Shown piece after piece: positions 10,691 to 23,376 of a stretch of DNA of 64,000 bases. The DNA is taken from positions 3,917,196-3,981,195 of the forward strand of contig NC_086361.1 of assembly GCF_036324505.1 (NCBI RefSeq), read 5' to 3'. Position 1 is the stretch's first letter. The number at the start of each line of letters is the position of its first letter. Below the pieces are notes generated by a model that saw only the letters and a program-made list of their open reading frames with translations, was not told the origin of the DNA and did not search any database. The stretch is from Eleginops maclovinus. Taxonomy: Eukaryota; Chordata; Actinopteri; Perciformes; Eleginopidae. The position numbers and the translations under genes are program-made.

Positions 10691-12208
10691 TTGAAACCTC
10701 CAGCGGGTAGTTAACCAGTCAGGCAGCTTCTGCAGCAATTTCTGGTTTTCTTCACAATCATCTAGCACCGTTAGACCAGCAACATGTGGCATTGCATTCT
10801 TGCAAGAGATGAGGAAATCACTAAGTTCTCTCAACTTCAGAGACTCCTTGGGTCCAATTTTAGGTCAGCTGCTCAACTTCCCCCGGAATGCTCTTTGAAT
10901 AACGAAGGGATGGCCATAACGTTTATTCAGGGCTTCCCATGCCTGGGTGTAAGCTTCTTCGTCACTCCGATAGAATGTGCCTTCTAATACACAAAGTGCT
11001 TCTCCACTAATGTATTTTTTCAAGTAGAAGAGCCTGTGCGCTGAGTTTTTGCAACTTGTTTCAATTAACGCCTTGAAACTAGTGCGCCACTCTGTAAATT
11101 TGAGTGGGTCTCCTGTAAACATGAATGGTTCTGGTGCTGGTAGTCTAGTCATTACCAGGGACTGTTTTAAGGCTTCAACCAGCAAGGTTTCATGTGAAGT
11201 TGGGGCTACTTTGCTTTCAGAGCTAGGCAAGCCTGAGAGATTTTGGGGCACCTGAATGGGTGGAGTGCTGTTATGCTGCGTGGGAAGCTGACGTGGAGGC
11301 AATGTGATTATTTCTCTTTCTCCTATTTCAGCATTTAACTTGAATTCCTCTTCAGCATATACAGTGTATTCAGCCTCCATGGCCTCAATATCCCTCTTAT
11401 CTTCCATCATTTTTAACCTCTCTTGTTGGGCTATCACCTCTTTCCTTTGTTCGGATATTTCTTTTTCCCTTGTAATTTCAGCACGCTTTGAAGCCAATCG
11501 CGCTGCCACCTCTACCTTCTTTTGGGACACCTGACTACCAGGCAGACTGCCCCCTGCAGCTCTCGACACTGTTGAGCCGTATATTGACTTGGCGTCATCT
11601 CTTTCGAGCAGTTTCAAGAGTGATTCTTTCACTGTGTCGGGGTCAAACTCTTTATCTGCTTCTGCATAGCGTGTATTAAGAAGTTTGACTATTTCTGTTG
11701 TCACAGAAGAGCAGCTATCCATTTTTCTCCTAATGTCCGGAGATGGTGTGGTCATGGTGCGCAAGCTATCATATTCTTGCTTTAATATTGGTTCATATAC
11801 ACCTAAGGATTGAATCATGTCGCCTAGTTCCTTTTTAGTGCACTCTTGCTTTAATTTGGTCCTGATAAATTGAACCTCAGCCTTAAAGTTAACATAAGCA
11901 TACATGAACTTCTTTTCCTTTTTGGAACTCTCCTCTTTTAAGTATTGAACCCATTTTTCAGTTGGATGCTTCTCTCTTTCAGATCGCCTCAATTGTTGTT
12001 CAGACTGAAGTGTTGGTTCGAGCCCTATGTTATGAATTTGAAGATCTGCATTAATTTCAGCTATGCGCTCTTCAATGCCCTGTCTTTCTGATTCTTCAAG
12101 TTCAGTGTTTAATTTTGCCTCTAAGTCTGTCTTCTCTTTTACCAGAGCTTCAATTACTCCTTCTAGTACACTTGTATCTGTTTTGCCCTCTGCCATTTTG
12201 TTCAACAC
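10690..12208 (-). pseudogene. BEL/Pao Gag-like protein (DUF1759 type), truncated
   Basis: A 447-codon frame starts at 12208 (MLNKMAEGKTDTSVLEG). It has an N-terminal two-thirds rich in charged coiled-coil heptads (for example QERLKMMEDKRDIEAMEAEY). The DUF1759-type core of BEL/Pao gags follows: LPAPEPFMFTGDPLKFTEW, ...NSAHRLFYLKKYISGEA..., ...ALNKRYGHPFVIQRAF. A frame change near 10865 moves into RELSDFLISCKNAMPHVAGL and LLQKLPDWLTTRW, where the sequence is cut by the LINE tail. No zinc knuckle or protease follows. It is a retroelement gene remnant, not a host gene. Confidence 0.82.
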
Positions 12209-12955
12209 TTAGCATGCAACTTAGTGTAATATTAAATCTTTAAATGTAATGTAAACTACTGAACCATAACTATGGACCCGTCATGAAATTACACATTCAC
12301 AAATAGAAAACAAGTTACATACTGTTCAATTTACAAACTGTCAAAATGCAACATTTTTCTTTTCTCTTTTTTTTTTTCTTTCTTTCCCCAACAAAGGAGC
12401 ACGAAATATTCAGTTCAATCTGTCCAGTTCAATGAACTAAATCAAGTTGGAAAATATACAATCTGACCTGTTATCCGTTGCAAAGGTAGGCTTACTCGTC
12501 AGCTGAATTGTCCCTGTGCACCGTCTTCTTGCGCTGTGCCCTTTTCCCGCGCTGGTTTGCAGCTCGCGCAGCCTCGCTGAACAGATGCCAGAGTGAGTAG
12601 GCAGGTCCACGCGCTGGCCTACCACGTCAAGCCAACGCTCTGGAGACGCAGGCCCTCGGAGTTTCACAGGAAAGCTGATGCACCTCGGCTGTTGTTCCGA
12701 CGGCTGTTGTTCCCTCTCGCGGGTGTTTACGCTGTCCTCCTTCCATCGACGGTCTCGCAGTCACCATGCAAAATCTTCCTCCATCCATCGAACGCTGCAC
12801 CTCGAAGTTTCTGCAGGAGCACGCTCTTGTCGGGTGTATGCTGCGTTTCACTCGGTCGAGACACCTCTCCTCGACGTATTCTTCACTTTATGCAGACAGT
12901 TTCACTTCCCTCGAAGGATATGTTTCTCACTCCCCTCGGAGAATACGTTTTTCAC

Positions 12956-13443
12956 TGTAGCTGCCCCTGACGCTCTTCTTCTGGTCAGAATTAAACCACG
13001 CATCGACTGATGCTTAATGAGAGTGATGTTTATTTTTTCCAAGGATATTTAATGTCTTCAGACACAAAGTACACCAACACCAAACACCGTGAAAAACTGA
13101 AATGAAATAAATATAACAGTCTTAACATCGTCATCTTCCAAACAAATGAATATCTTAGGCCAATATCTTTTACAGTCCGTGAATATCCATGTGGCCTTCA
13201 TGAAACTTAAATATGAAATCTTACAGACTATTTAAACATAAAATGTACAGAAAAAACAGTTTTCATACCGTGTGCGCCTTCTGACCGGAAAATCAGGAGC
13301 TGCTAAGGCTTTACGGACACACTGTTGCACACATCTTGCTCCATGAGCAGCGCAGGTCCAAAACACTGAAAGCACGTCTTCCCAACTACTTATTACGTTT
13401 ATCACAAGACTTCCTGTGCACGTCATTACGTCATTATTACACA
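12956..13443 (-). repeat. Probable LTR of the BEL/Pao element
   Basis: On the minus strand the block starts TGTGTAATAATGACG and ends GGGGCAGCTACA, so it has TGT...ACA ends. It contains an AATAAA signal about 70 bp before its end. No second copy is present to confirm the borders, and the sequence after it is not an obvious TGG-type primer-binding site, so the borders are inferred. Confidence 0.4.
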
Positions 13444-13870
13444 TCAAATTATTAATTCACATTTAACCTAATTATATATGAAATAGAGAAAGAATAAGAA
13501 CATAAAACTACCTTAAACCAAAAATATTGCATGACAATAATATACAAAAATATTAATGCAACAAATAAATTGGCACACCTTTTCAGCGACAGCTACACTG
13601 TGTGTTATTAACAACATGTTAGTGGAGCCTCTGCACGGCCCTGTAACCTGCTGTATATGAGCGAGTCTCTATGGCAACGTTAGCTCACCTGGTCATTGGT
13701 GTGTTGACAGGGATTTGCTGACAAGCTTTCTAAAAGCCGGCGATTCCACAGAGGACAGAGGCTGCATATCTTCAACACTCCGCCACGAGTCTCTGAACTC
13801 CTCGGGGTTCCATCAGCAGACCCAGAGAAAGTGACCCTCTGTTGCTTTGGCCTGCGCGCTCTCCTGTCTC
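13444..13870. other. No gene recognised
   Basis: A+T-rich then mixed sequence between the BEL element and the next repeat. Nothing recognised. Confidence 0.5.
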
Positions 13871-13871
13871 T

Positions 13872-14033
13872 TTCTTTTCGGGTTAAAATGTGTTGTAACT
13901 GCGTTACTGAGAATTGTAATTTATATTATATTACCCACATTTCTGAAGTAATACGTTATATTACTGTGTTACAGCAAAAAGTAATACATTACTGTAACTG
14001 TGTTACTTTTGAAACGCGTTACACCCAACACTG
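13872..14033 (-). mobile_element. hAT-like non-autonomous fragment
   Basis: Read in reverse it begins CAGTGTTGGGTGTAACGCGT and continues with repeated GTTAC/GTAAC words (AAAGTAACACAGTTACAGTA). This type of CAGTGTTGGG terminus with GTAAC subterminal repeats is common in fish hAT-derived MITEs. Only one end is clear. Confidence 0.55.
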
Positions 14034-14147
14034 ATACACACACCACATATATATGCGCTTTATTACTGAAATGCACACTCGATGTCTAGCGACAATAACC
14101 AATGACAATCTAATCTATCTGTGGTTTTGTAATTAATAAATTAAATG

Positions 14148-14760
14148 CATACAAAAAGTGTTAAAGTCTACAAGCAAAAACATCACAATCCAACAATTGT
14201 GTAGCTGTGTAGTCACCACAGAAATAGTGGATTTACAAAATACTGTGGAGCAGAAACACCTATACAGATGTCAGCAGTTGAACAGTAGTATTATGTTGTT
14301 GTATCAGGCTGTAGTGCTGAACGAAGCAATTGTTTATTGTTGCCATTTGCAGCACGTGCATAATGAGACGTTTAGTGAACATCAGTAAATTGTAGTGTCA
14401 ATCGGATGTCCTGATCAATCGGTATTTATTTTTCAGAGGGGATTGACACATTTTCAGAGGGGATTGACACAAACATGCCTGCGCAGGCGCTTGCACGCCG
14501 TCAGGTCAATAGTATGATCCTGCAATAGCGGAGGCTGCATAGCAGTGCTAATGTCAAATACTATACGTTATATTTTCAATTTACCAGGATGCAGTAGAAT
14601 ATTTAGGAAGGCTTAGCCGCCCCCCATCAGTATACAATACTTCGAAGCGAGAGTGTAGCTTTCATTCACTGTTAAGGGGAGCATCAATGTGGAAATGTTG
14701 TTATTTTGTCAATGACTCCGATAAATCAGCCCAACCAGTTCAGCTTGATGATTCAGTGTG
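14148..14760 (+). repeat. Dispersed repeat, copy 1 (partner at 28907-29520)
   Basis: About 610 bp, starting ATACAAAAAGTGTTAAAG and ending near GATAAATCAGCCCAACCAG. It is nearly co-linear with 28907-29520 in the same orientation. Shared words include GTAGCTGTGTAGTCACCACA, a doubled TCAGAGGGGATTGACACA and GGGGAGCATCAATGTGG. No coding potential is seen. Confidence 0.9.
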
Positions 14761-15530
14761 AAGTATTTGTTTGCTGAGTGCCAGAGCCCTCCTCAGTAAG
14801 CCGTGTTAACAAATCCCTCTCACAGGTTAGACTTGCTAGCTAGTTTTTACCCAGCTAGCAAGTGTGGTGTATTAATTCTGTTCAGATGTATAGGTACTTA
14901 AATCGGTTCATATAGTTAGGTACTCTCTGAGGTCATAGAGAGTGCAGAGAAGAGGTTGTTTAGAAAGTCCCATCGGGGGTGCCATAGGAGGTTGCATAAC
15001 AACATCTGGAATACGTCAGATGGCCTCCAAGGGTGAGTAAGAGAAAGACATGTTGGAAGAACATACATCTCACCTTATTTGGGTACACGTAAGACATGTA
15101 GGATGAGAACATACATCTCTCCTTTGGTCACACACACACATTGGACAAGCACACACATTTTCTCCTATAAATTGCATGCACAAAGAGAGTTCGGGGGGAC
15201 TTCCACAATTGGCTCTGGGAACCTCGTATTGCCCGTGTTGGTGTATGATACTATGCTGTTGTAATACACCTTATAATATACTAGCTGGTGTCTCCGGAGA
15301 CGACTTCATCATCTTCCCAAACATCGCTACAAGATATACCTCACTAGCTAGCTAGCAACAACCGCTCACGCTATCAAGTCATTACAGACTGCTCATTTTA
15401 CCCCATCAAATAAAAGCTGGCTATAGCAATTTAGTGGAATGTTACTTAAATAGTGTATAAAGTAGAATATAACTTTAATTTGTATAGTGCTGTGTCGAAC
15501 GGAGCAATTTATACTGGTGGCGTGACTTCC
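14761..15530. other. Unclassified, possible solo LTR
   Basis: Includes a stretch from about 14860 to 15330 starting TGTGGTGTATTAATTC, with short CTAGCTAGC-type words on both sides. It could be a solo LTR, but I could not fix matching ends or a target duplication. Confidence 0.25.
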
Positions 15531-15537
15531 GTTAAGT

Positions 15538-15773
15538 TAGGGTGACCAGACGTCCTCTTTTGCCCGGACATGTCCTCTTTTTATGTCCTGTCCGGAGCGT
15601 CCGGGGGGGTTTTATAAATTCATGAAAACGTCCGCTTTTCACAGTTTTTCATGGGACCATTAAGCGTGTACTTAAATTGAATGGTGCTTTGCACAGAAGT
15701 CTACTGTACTTAGACTTCCCTCCCAACAATCGCAAGTGTCCTCTTTTTCGCCACCTCAAATCTGGTCACCCTA
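15538..15773. mobile_element. hAT-type MITE (TAGGGTGACCAGA ends)
   Basis: A 236-bp element with exact 13-bp inverted ends TAGGGTGACCAGA / TCTGGTCACCCTA, flanked by a 7-bp direct repeat GTTAAGT (15531-15537 and 15774-15780). Its ends resemble those of the autonomous element at 55739-58784 (TAGGGTGACC). No coding sequence. Confidence 0.8.
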
Positions 15774-15780
15774 GTTAAGT

Positions 15781-18700
15781 AGCCAAGGTTGGAGGCGGGG
15801 CCTTGTTCATTCCTATGGACAATGCTCAGTGGATCATGAAGACAAAATGGCATGGCTCTAGAGAACAAAACAAGCCTGGATAATCCTTGGTCTCGGTCCA
15901 TAGATAATGTACATTTTCATTTTTGCTAAGCCCCGCCTCCAATCCGCCATGTATCAACAGCTCTCAGCTCAGTCAATGAATGGAGAGGGAGAAAAGGCCT
16001 GTAGATTTATCTTCTAGTGCATTTTAGGACTTTTGGGACCAATAATAATAAAGGGCTATTCAAGTACTCATAGTGGGTATGTCATTCAGCTAAAAGAAGA
16101 AAAAAAAGCTGATTTTCACATTTTCTCTTTCCCAATGCAAGTCAATGGGAAAACTTTTGTTTTTAGACCCAATGATTTCACAGACTGACACAGAAGTTGT
16201 AGTGCCACCATCAGTGGTTTGATCCCCATTCCCTGCAGTCAACATGTCAATGGTTCCTTGGGCAAGATACTCAACCCCAAATGATTCCCAGAGACATGTC
16301 TATGGTATTAATCAGATGTTGATAAAAGCAACTCTGTCAGTGCGCTTTATGGCACTTGACTCTCGGAATTGTAGATTGGAATAAAATCTACAGAACAAAA
16401 TACTTGTGACAGATGTTCAGAAGAGTGTGTGTGTTGCTGAATGGCCGCTGGACCGTACCTGTCCACATCCTGCTGATGTTTGACCCGCATTGAGGCAGTG
16501 TCCAGGTGCACTGAAACTAGAGCTGCACTCTGCAGAATGTGCTAAGCATGGCCTTGGGTGAAGGGGGAGAAGGAAGGTAATCTGTGCCAGGGGCAGGTGT
16601 GTCTGTGCGATCTTCCCCACCCACAGTTCCCAACCACTCAGAAACAACTCTTTATCGTTTGTGCTCGTATCTTTGAATATCTTTGGTATGCTGCCCTGTC
16701 CTATGTGTGTGTGTGTTTGCGTGCCTGTGCGTATGTGAATGTTTGTGTGGTCTTTGTAAGATGTTTCCCCTGAGGTGATGGATGTTCAGATCACTTTCAA
16801 AGCGGGCAGATTTGTTCACTCCCCCCACCCACGAACAACATGTTCCCGGCAGAGTGCAGGCTTGTCAGAGAGAGCAGAGCCTTTCAAAAGCCCTCATGTG
16901 TTTTGATAGCGGCGCTGTGAAAAGGAGCTTTCTGCGGTATTCATCCAAACTCATAGAGCAGACAAACATCTTACTGTACGGGGGCTGATAGCTGTCTCGC
17001 ACAGAGAGATCTGGCAGGTATTTATCTTCTGCAGAGTGGGAGTGCGGAGACAGACTTCAGCAGGAGAGCTCTCTGCACAGCCAGGCGGCTTTGTCCTTTT
17101 GTTTAGTGAGGAAAACAGTGAGGTTTTCCCTCCGCTCAGTGTTAGCTCACCACAGGCCTTTTTTCAGCTTTTATATCACTTTCTAGAAAGAACAAAGAGT
17201 AGTGATCTGAGGCCAGACTGACATAATGTGTCTCATAACACAAGTCACCAGTCTTTGTCCTTAGTACTTCACCTGGTCTACGACACATTCCTCATCGTTG
17301 GGAAGACACAACCGCATTAACAAGCATGTCAAATGACAAGCAGAACCCGGGTAACACTACAGTGCTTCTCGGGTAACACTACAGTGCTACCTGGGTCCAG
17401 TTTACTTTTAACAGTAGTAGCAGTAGTTTGATGTTTCTATCATTAATTAAACTGAAAGCTTGATGATCATATCTGTGCATTGACTCTTAATGTGATGGAA
17501 ACTTCTGGAGCAATGGAAAGGAAACTCAGAGAGACACAGGGAGGGCTGTAACTTTGATGGCAAACACTGAAGGTTTTTTATGAAGTTAACGGCTGGAAAA
17601 TTGACAAGACATTTGCTGCAGCCATGAGTTGACAACACAACACAAACAATTCTGAAGATCTCTACCACAGTTCGAGGTTTTAACAAGTTCAGAGTGTATA
17701 ATCAACATTACTCATCAGCGAGACCAGACACATATGGACCCTAAATCTAACTGGATGGAGCTGTCGTCCATGGAAAAGAATGTGCGCCAGGGAACCATTG
17801 TTCCAGATAAGAATGGCTTCTAGACGTCCCTGAACAGTAAACTATTTCAGTTCAGCTTGTGCTCAGTCACAGACTGGCATCAGCAATACGCCCAAGCCGC
17901 CCCTCCTTAAAGGAGATTACAGCACCCCCAAGGCCGAAGAAAGGCAAACATTGAAAAACGCCATACTTAGCCGAAAATGTACTTATGATACTTTGATAGG
18001 GTTTGTGTTTATCTAATGTTGAATATGGAATATACATCTCTAATTGGAGGATCAATTATGCTAAGTCATTGTTATATAAATGATTAGTTTTAGTTTTTTT
18101 AACTGACATTTTAATCCAAACTGAAATTTTAGTAGAAAGAGTAGTGTTGTTAAGTCTGATTTTTAGATGATTAAGGATATTAACATTATCTGTGATTATC
18201 TTTTTTTAATTTAATTTATGTATGTGTAAACTGATCTGACAAAATATATTAATCACCACTATGTTTGGTCATTGGAAACATAAAGACAATCATTCATTGT
18301 ACGTCTGGAAACTGTCCATTCAATTCAAAGTTCATCTTTGTACGAGAGCTGGAAGAACATGTCCATCAGTCTCTCCGACTTGTTCTCCTCCTCTCTTTAT
18401 CACATCATTCTGAATGTCTGGTGTGTGTCTGGTGTAGGCATCCTGATACTGTGGATTAGCACTGAGGTGCTGATTGGTTAAAACTCTTCTTCATCAGAGC
18501 GAAAGCCTTATTTCAGCCCCCTCCCCCAGTCTGTTCTGCTGTTGTGTGGCACATTTAGTGAGCTCTGTAGTTGACCCCTCCAGTGAAACAGAGGCTCAAC
18601 CGCCTGTATTCCTCCTGCTATCGACTTCCGAACCCTTCAGAATCCAGCCTCCGAAACCGGCCTCCGAACCTGGAATGTGAAGAGAAGAAACCCCCTCTCA

Positions 18701-20400
18701 TCTCGCCTTGGCATCGTGCTGCCTTGCAGGTGGCTTTGAGGGGGGGCACCCGGAGAGTGTGGACCCTTCCTGTCTGACCCCTTGGCCTTGAGAGCTGCCC
18801 TGGTTATCGGCCCCCCACCTGATAGGGATGTGTTCTGATAGAAGGCAACTCAAAGAATTGGATTAGCACATTATCATTGAATGCAGAAAAAGAGGACAGG
18901 CCCCTCAGATTGCTTTGGGAGCATTCCTGACACATGCACATGCATACTTTGAATATTTGTGTTAATCATTCAACATGCAAGAATCAAATACTATCAGTCC
19001 AGAGAACATAAATGTTATTGTAGTTAAAGGTGAGTTAGTCCCTGTGGATACGCCCCGTTCTCAAAGATTCCAAACGTTATTTTAATTTGCCGTTTGATAA
19101 AGAGTATTAGTTTAGCAGGAAATAGATTTTTGCTTCCATAAAACATAGGTTTAACAAATAAATTACTGAATATAATTGACTCTTCCCTCCCTTTTTTTAC
19201 ATACGTTACACACTGTGACATATGAAATAATAACTCAGGAGTTGATTTAAGCATGACATAGATAGCTAATGTACAATAGAGCAGACTCAGTATCACCTGT
19301 GTGCAGCTTATGTTACAAAGTCAATAATGAGAAACAAATATTATGTAAGACCAGAGCATATCAGGAGGCAGAGCTGCATCCCCTTTACATCTGTCTTATT
19401 ACTGATGGCACAGCATGGAGGATATTGGGTGTCTGAGGGTGCCATTGATGAAATATTTCAAACTAAATCAAAACTCTACATTTGAAAACAGGTTTGCTTT
19501 GCTCCATTTAAGGTGACGTAACCACAGGAAACAATAAGAGCTAATAGTGTTTGTAAGATGAGAACCTACAAATTGAAATGTTACAGCTGAAAGAATGGTT
19601 GTGTGCCTGACTTTCGTGCAGCCTTCAATTTTACTGGGTGGAAGCAGTATCTATAATGTGAACAAAATGTGAGGAGCAAAACTACACATTAATAGGCCCC
19701 TGACCTTAGGCCTATTTTTATTAATACTAAAAAATAATAGGGGCTTTTAACAGCTCACCAATAATCAGGGATCCTGTGCAGAGCAGTTTGAATAGCCTTA
19801 AAAAACAAAAACCACTCTGCGGTAACAAGAGTCATGTATCTGAACCAAGATGCCCTAAGTGAAGCCGTTGGTCTCATCTGCCTGACCCAAGGTTGGTGCT
19901 GATGTGGGAGGGCAGCATCCAAGTCTTTAAAGCAGATTACAAATTACAGGTATGATGGGATTGGTTCAGATTACAGATAAAGGGTCAGTCCATTAACTCT
20001 CATTTACTTCAGTGCATCATCAGTGAAAGAGCCATTGAGCAAAGCATGTTAAACCTGCTCTTTCATGAATACATGTTCATGTACATTTCTTGTTCAGTTG
20101 ATAACTGAACTTACTTGAAGTTGAAGTTTGGGGTGCTACATTTAAGTCAGTGTGTATAACCCGGTTATCACTGATGATGTAACTGCTCTCATAACCTCAG
20201 AAGCTCTATGATCTAATGCTCTTTATCTCATTGATTTACTGGATCAATAATCTCACAGGCTGCAGGACTGAGAACACCAGTCTATTTAAGTACAGTACAC
20301 CTGGGGGTGTAGATATCTCCGCTATTGAGGAATCACACATAAAATTGTATTAAAACCAAAACACTCAATTTACAAACAGCTGGCTGCAGTATAAGGGTCC
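15781..20400. other. No gene recognised
   Basis: Mixed-composition DNA with only short reading frames. A short stretch at 16105-16215 (ending GACACAGAAGTTGTAGTGCC) is repeated at 29815-29920. Nothing else is recognised, including no enpp2 exon in either strand. Confidence 0.5.
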
Positions 20401-20785
20401 TTAATTAGGGGTTAGGGTTAGAGTTGAAGTAAGACATATTTGAAAATATGTGCAATTTGTTGTTGTAGTATTTTAAGAAGTATAGGATGTATTGCAGCGA
20501 TCAATACTCCTTAAAGTCATCTGGGTTCTTTGCCTGACCTCTTTCCCTTTAATCTCCTCTCTGGTCCCTGTGTACTGTAATAGAGGTAATGCTGCCCTCT
20601 GCTGGAGGAAAGCTTCCGACACATTCAAGGTTAAAGGTCACCTATTATTCAAAATCCAGTTTTTCATGTCTTTTATAAATACAAATGTGTCAGTTAATTT
20701 GCATTTAAAGCTACAGACACAGAATCAGTACTTCTGAAACATAGCTGAAACAGAGGGTTTATGGCATGCTACAAAGCTACAACAA

Positions 20786-20871
20786 GTCTCAGATATATGC
20801 AATCATGTCTCTGAAGTGTTGTGCTCTAAATACCAAACACTTCAGACACATGGTTTGTATATATCTGAGAC
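20786..20871. repeat. Imperfect hairpin (MITE-like)
   Basis: The arm 20786-20820 (GTCTCAGATATATGC...GAAGTGTT) is answered by 20836-20871 (AACACTTCAGACAC...ATATCTGAGAC) around a 15-nt loop, with a few mismatches. It sits in a region starting about 20635 that reads AGGTCACCTATTATTC, a word familiar from fish MITEs. Confidence 0.6.
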
Positions 20872-21499
20872 CTGTGATATATTGTTTAAAATCACATTTA
20901 TATTTTTTTGTCCTATTTTATACTTTTGTTCTTCACTCAGTGTGTTCAGCTTGTCTTCTGATGTTCAATGTCCTGTGATTCTCATGGCCTATGAGTGCAA
21001 AAGCTTCCATTGCAATCTAAATGTAAGGCAAGAAATAAAAAGCAATCGGTCACCATGTTTAGAGTAAGGGATGCTAAAACCTATTCCTCATGGTGAAGGT
21101 AAAATAATGATTAAAACACCACTAAATAGTGTGATTACTGAAAGCATATAGGTCTGGAAGGGAACAAAAAAGAGAAGGAAGAAGGAAATTACAAAGGTTT
21201 TAAAAAATATAACAATTAAAAATAATATATTTGAATAAAAAAAACTGTAGATCACTGGTCTTATTGAACGAGTCAGTCCATTATATATGATGAGTATATT
21301 TTGCCCTTCATAAAGTTTGTGTACCGGTGGCTATCCACAGTAGCGCCAGTGTTAAGGCAGTAAACATTTTTGCGGGAATCCAGTTTCTTTTACTTTCTCT
21401 CTGGATTCTTGAAAATGAAGGCTGAACATCTGTATGTGAGAGGTGTTTTATTGTAAATTTCCCAAAAAGGAAGGCCCGGGGGCAAGGCAGAAAACGAGG

Positions 21500-22590
21500 C
21501 AGAACATGGACAGGGCCTGTGGCAGGGGAAACGTGGGGGTCGAAGACAGGGGCGTAGACCACGGCGAGGGAACTCCAGAGACCGGAGACATGGGCGGAGA
21601 CCACGGCGAGGGAATTCCGGAGGCCGGAGACATGGGTGTAGATCACGGCGAGGGAACTCCGGAGGCCGGAGACAGGGTGGGAGACATGGGCGGACGCAGG
21701 GGCGTAGACTGGCAAGGAAACTCTGGGGGCCGGAGAAACAGGCGGAGGCCATGGCGAGGGATCTCTGGAGGACGACCTGGAACATGGTGGAATAGCTCCG
21801 GAGGAAGGGCTGTAAGAAGGGCTGGGGGACGACCAGACTCCTCTGGACGACCGGCTGTAGGATGGACTGGAGGCCAGCGCAGGCCGCACTGGGAATCCTC
21901 TGGAGGACGGGCAGGAGGCAGGCGGGACCACTCTGGAGGAGGGTGAGGAGCAGCTGGAGCAGGAGGCGGCAGGGCCACCAAGGAGATAAGAACACAAGTC
22001 GGCGGGACCCCCGACGGGACATGAGCTGTTGTCGGCGGGACCCCCGTTGGTACTGGCGTCTGCGGTGCCCCGAAGAGGCAGGAGATGGCTTCGGTGGGAA
22101 ACCAGGTGGTACTGGCATCGGTGAGACCCCCAAACAGGCATGAGGTGGCTTTTGCGGGACCCCCTGTAGTACTGGCGTCGGCGGGACCACCGACGGGACA
22201 TGAGCTTGAGTCGGCGGGACGCCCGACGGGACATGAGCTTGAGTCGGCGGGAACCCCGACGGGAGATGAGCTTGAGTTGGCGGGACCCCCGATTGGGACA
22301 GGGACATGGGAAGGCGGGACGCCTGACGGGACAGGGCCATGGGTAGGCGGGACCCCCGACTGGACAGGGACTTGGGTCGGCGGGACCCCGAAAAGACGGG
22401 CGGGACTGGAGTCGGCAGGGCCGCCGACAGGGCAGGTGGGACTGGAGTCGGCCGGGCCGCCGACAGGACAGGAGAGGATGGAGTGGGCTGGGCTGCCAAC
22501 AGGACAGGAAGGGATGGAGTGGGCCAGGCCGAGGACAGGACAGGAGTAGCTGGAGTGGGCCGGACTGCAGCTGGAAGCATGGCGGCCAGG
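21500..22590. repeat. G+C-rich minisatellite tracts
   Basis: The left part (about 21540-21700) repeats a roughly 42-bp unit containing GGCGAGGGAACTCCGGAGGC. The right part (about 22160-22420) repeats a unit of 30-40 bp containing GGCGGGACCCCCGACGGGAC. The phase is a multiple of three in most copies, so reading frames stay open on both strands. Confidence 0.8.
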
Positions 22591-22599
22591 GCCGGACCT

Positions 22600-22905
22600 T
22601 CAGCCCGGGTACGCGGCTACTAGGGCCAAAACTTGAGCCGGAAGCGTGGCTGCAGAAGGCTTGGCTGCAGAAGGCTTGACTGCAGGAGGCTTGGAAGCAG
22701 GAGCACGGGCTGGTAGCCGGACCCTGCGCCCCTTAGCAGACTGCTGTAGGCCCCGTGGACCTCCAAAGGCCAGGCGGGATCCAAAGAAGGGATTGGTGGC
22801 TGGAGGATGTCCCTTTGGGGCTCTCCTCCAATCCCCAAAAATGCAATCAAGAGTGTATGTAAGATCATACAACTCTTGGTGCGTGGAAAACACTGCTGGG
22901 TCCAT
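22600..22905 (-). CDS. Short retroelement frame MDPAVFSTHQELYDL..., function unknown
   Basis: A 101-codon frame begins 16 nt after the LTR, which makes the start credible. The N-terminal 30 residues (MDPAVFSTHQELYDLTYTLD then CIFGDWRRAP) look structured. The rest is basic, then a run of Lys-Pro-Ser/Ala repeats (KPPAVKPSAAKPSA). I do not recognise a domain. By position it would be Gag-like, but that is inference. Confidence 0.4.
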   Translation of the reverse strand: MDPAVFSTHQELYDLTYTLDCIFGDWRRAPKGHPPATNPFFGSRLAFGGPRGLQQSAKGRRVRLPARAPASKPPAVKPSAAKPSAATLPAQVLALVAAYPG

Positions 22906-22921
22906 TCTGGTTTGGTTGTTC

Positions 22922-23376
22922 TGTCAGGGTTGGGGAAACAGGACCCAAGTGCAGTAAAACAAAAGGGAGGCAGGTATGGGGGTTTGAACTTAAAGCGAGC
23001 TTTATTAAAAAGCTGTTAACAAAAATACTAAACTAGGGAAATACAGGACATCAAAAATACTTGACACATGAAGGGCGGACAGGAACAGGCAGGCAACATA
23101 GATGGGAAAAGGCACAGAACATGGACTTTACCAGATTGGAAACGACGACAACCGAACAAGACACAAAAGGGCAACAGGGACTAAATACACAAGGGTAATC
23201 ACAAGAAAAGACACAGTTGGAGAGGGGAGGAGAAACACAGGGGCAACAGGTGAACACAATGACACAATGAGGCACAGGAGGGAAACGCAGACAGGAAGCA
23301 AAGCTAAACATGACACAAGAGGGGAAGAAATTTCAAAATAAAACAGGAAACATCAAACAAAACAAGGATTATGACA
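22922..23376 (-). repeat. LTR of the proline-rich retroelement
   Basis: On the minus strand it starts TGTCATAATCC and ends CCCAACCCTGACA, giving 5-bp TGTCA/TGACA inverted ends. AATAAA lies in TTAATAAAGCTCGC about 90 bp before the end. The length is 455 bp. A C/T-rich core with many TGTG and CCTG words precedes it. Confidence 0.65.

Larger units (their letters stand above)
10690..13443 (-). mobile_element. BEL/Pao LTR retrotransposon, 5' part
   Basis: Read on the minus strand: a probable 5' LTR (13443-12956), a leader of about 750 bp, and a gag gene (12208 to about 10690). The element stops at about 10690, where a LINE 3' tail begins. No protease, reverse transcriptase, integrase or 3' LTR is seen in this contig. 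Confidence 0.7.
21300..23376 (-). mobile_element. LTR-type retroelement with proline/alanine-rich repetitive frame, no pol seen
   Basis: A minus-strand LTR (23376-22922) is followed 16 nt later by an ATG (22905) opening MDPAVFSTHQELYDLTYTLD. Downstream (22600-21390) the DNA is built of tandem G+C-rich words, and all minus frames are Pro/Ser/Ala-rich. No protease, reverse transcriptase or integrase motif is visible and no second LTR lies in the window. The left border is not determined. Confidence 0.55.

Noticed and set aside
18474..18777. Overlapping plus-strand frames in a moderately G+C-rich patch
   Set aside because: No recognisable domain, no splice-supported continuation, and no relation to the ENPP2 exons.
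21443..22623. Plus-strand Gly/Arg-rich frames
   Set aside because: Antisense to the minisatellite of an LTR element transcribed on the minus strand; periodicity alone keeps them open.
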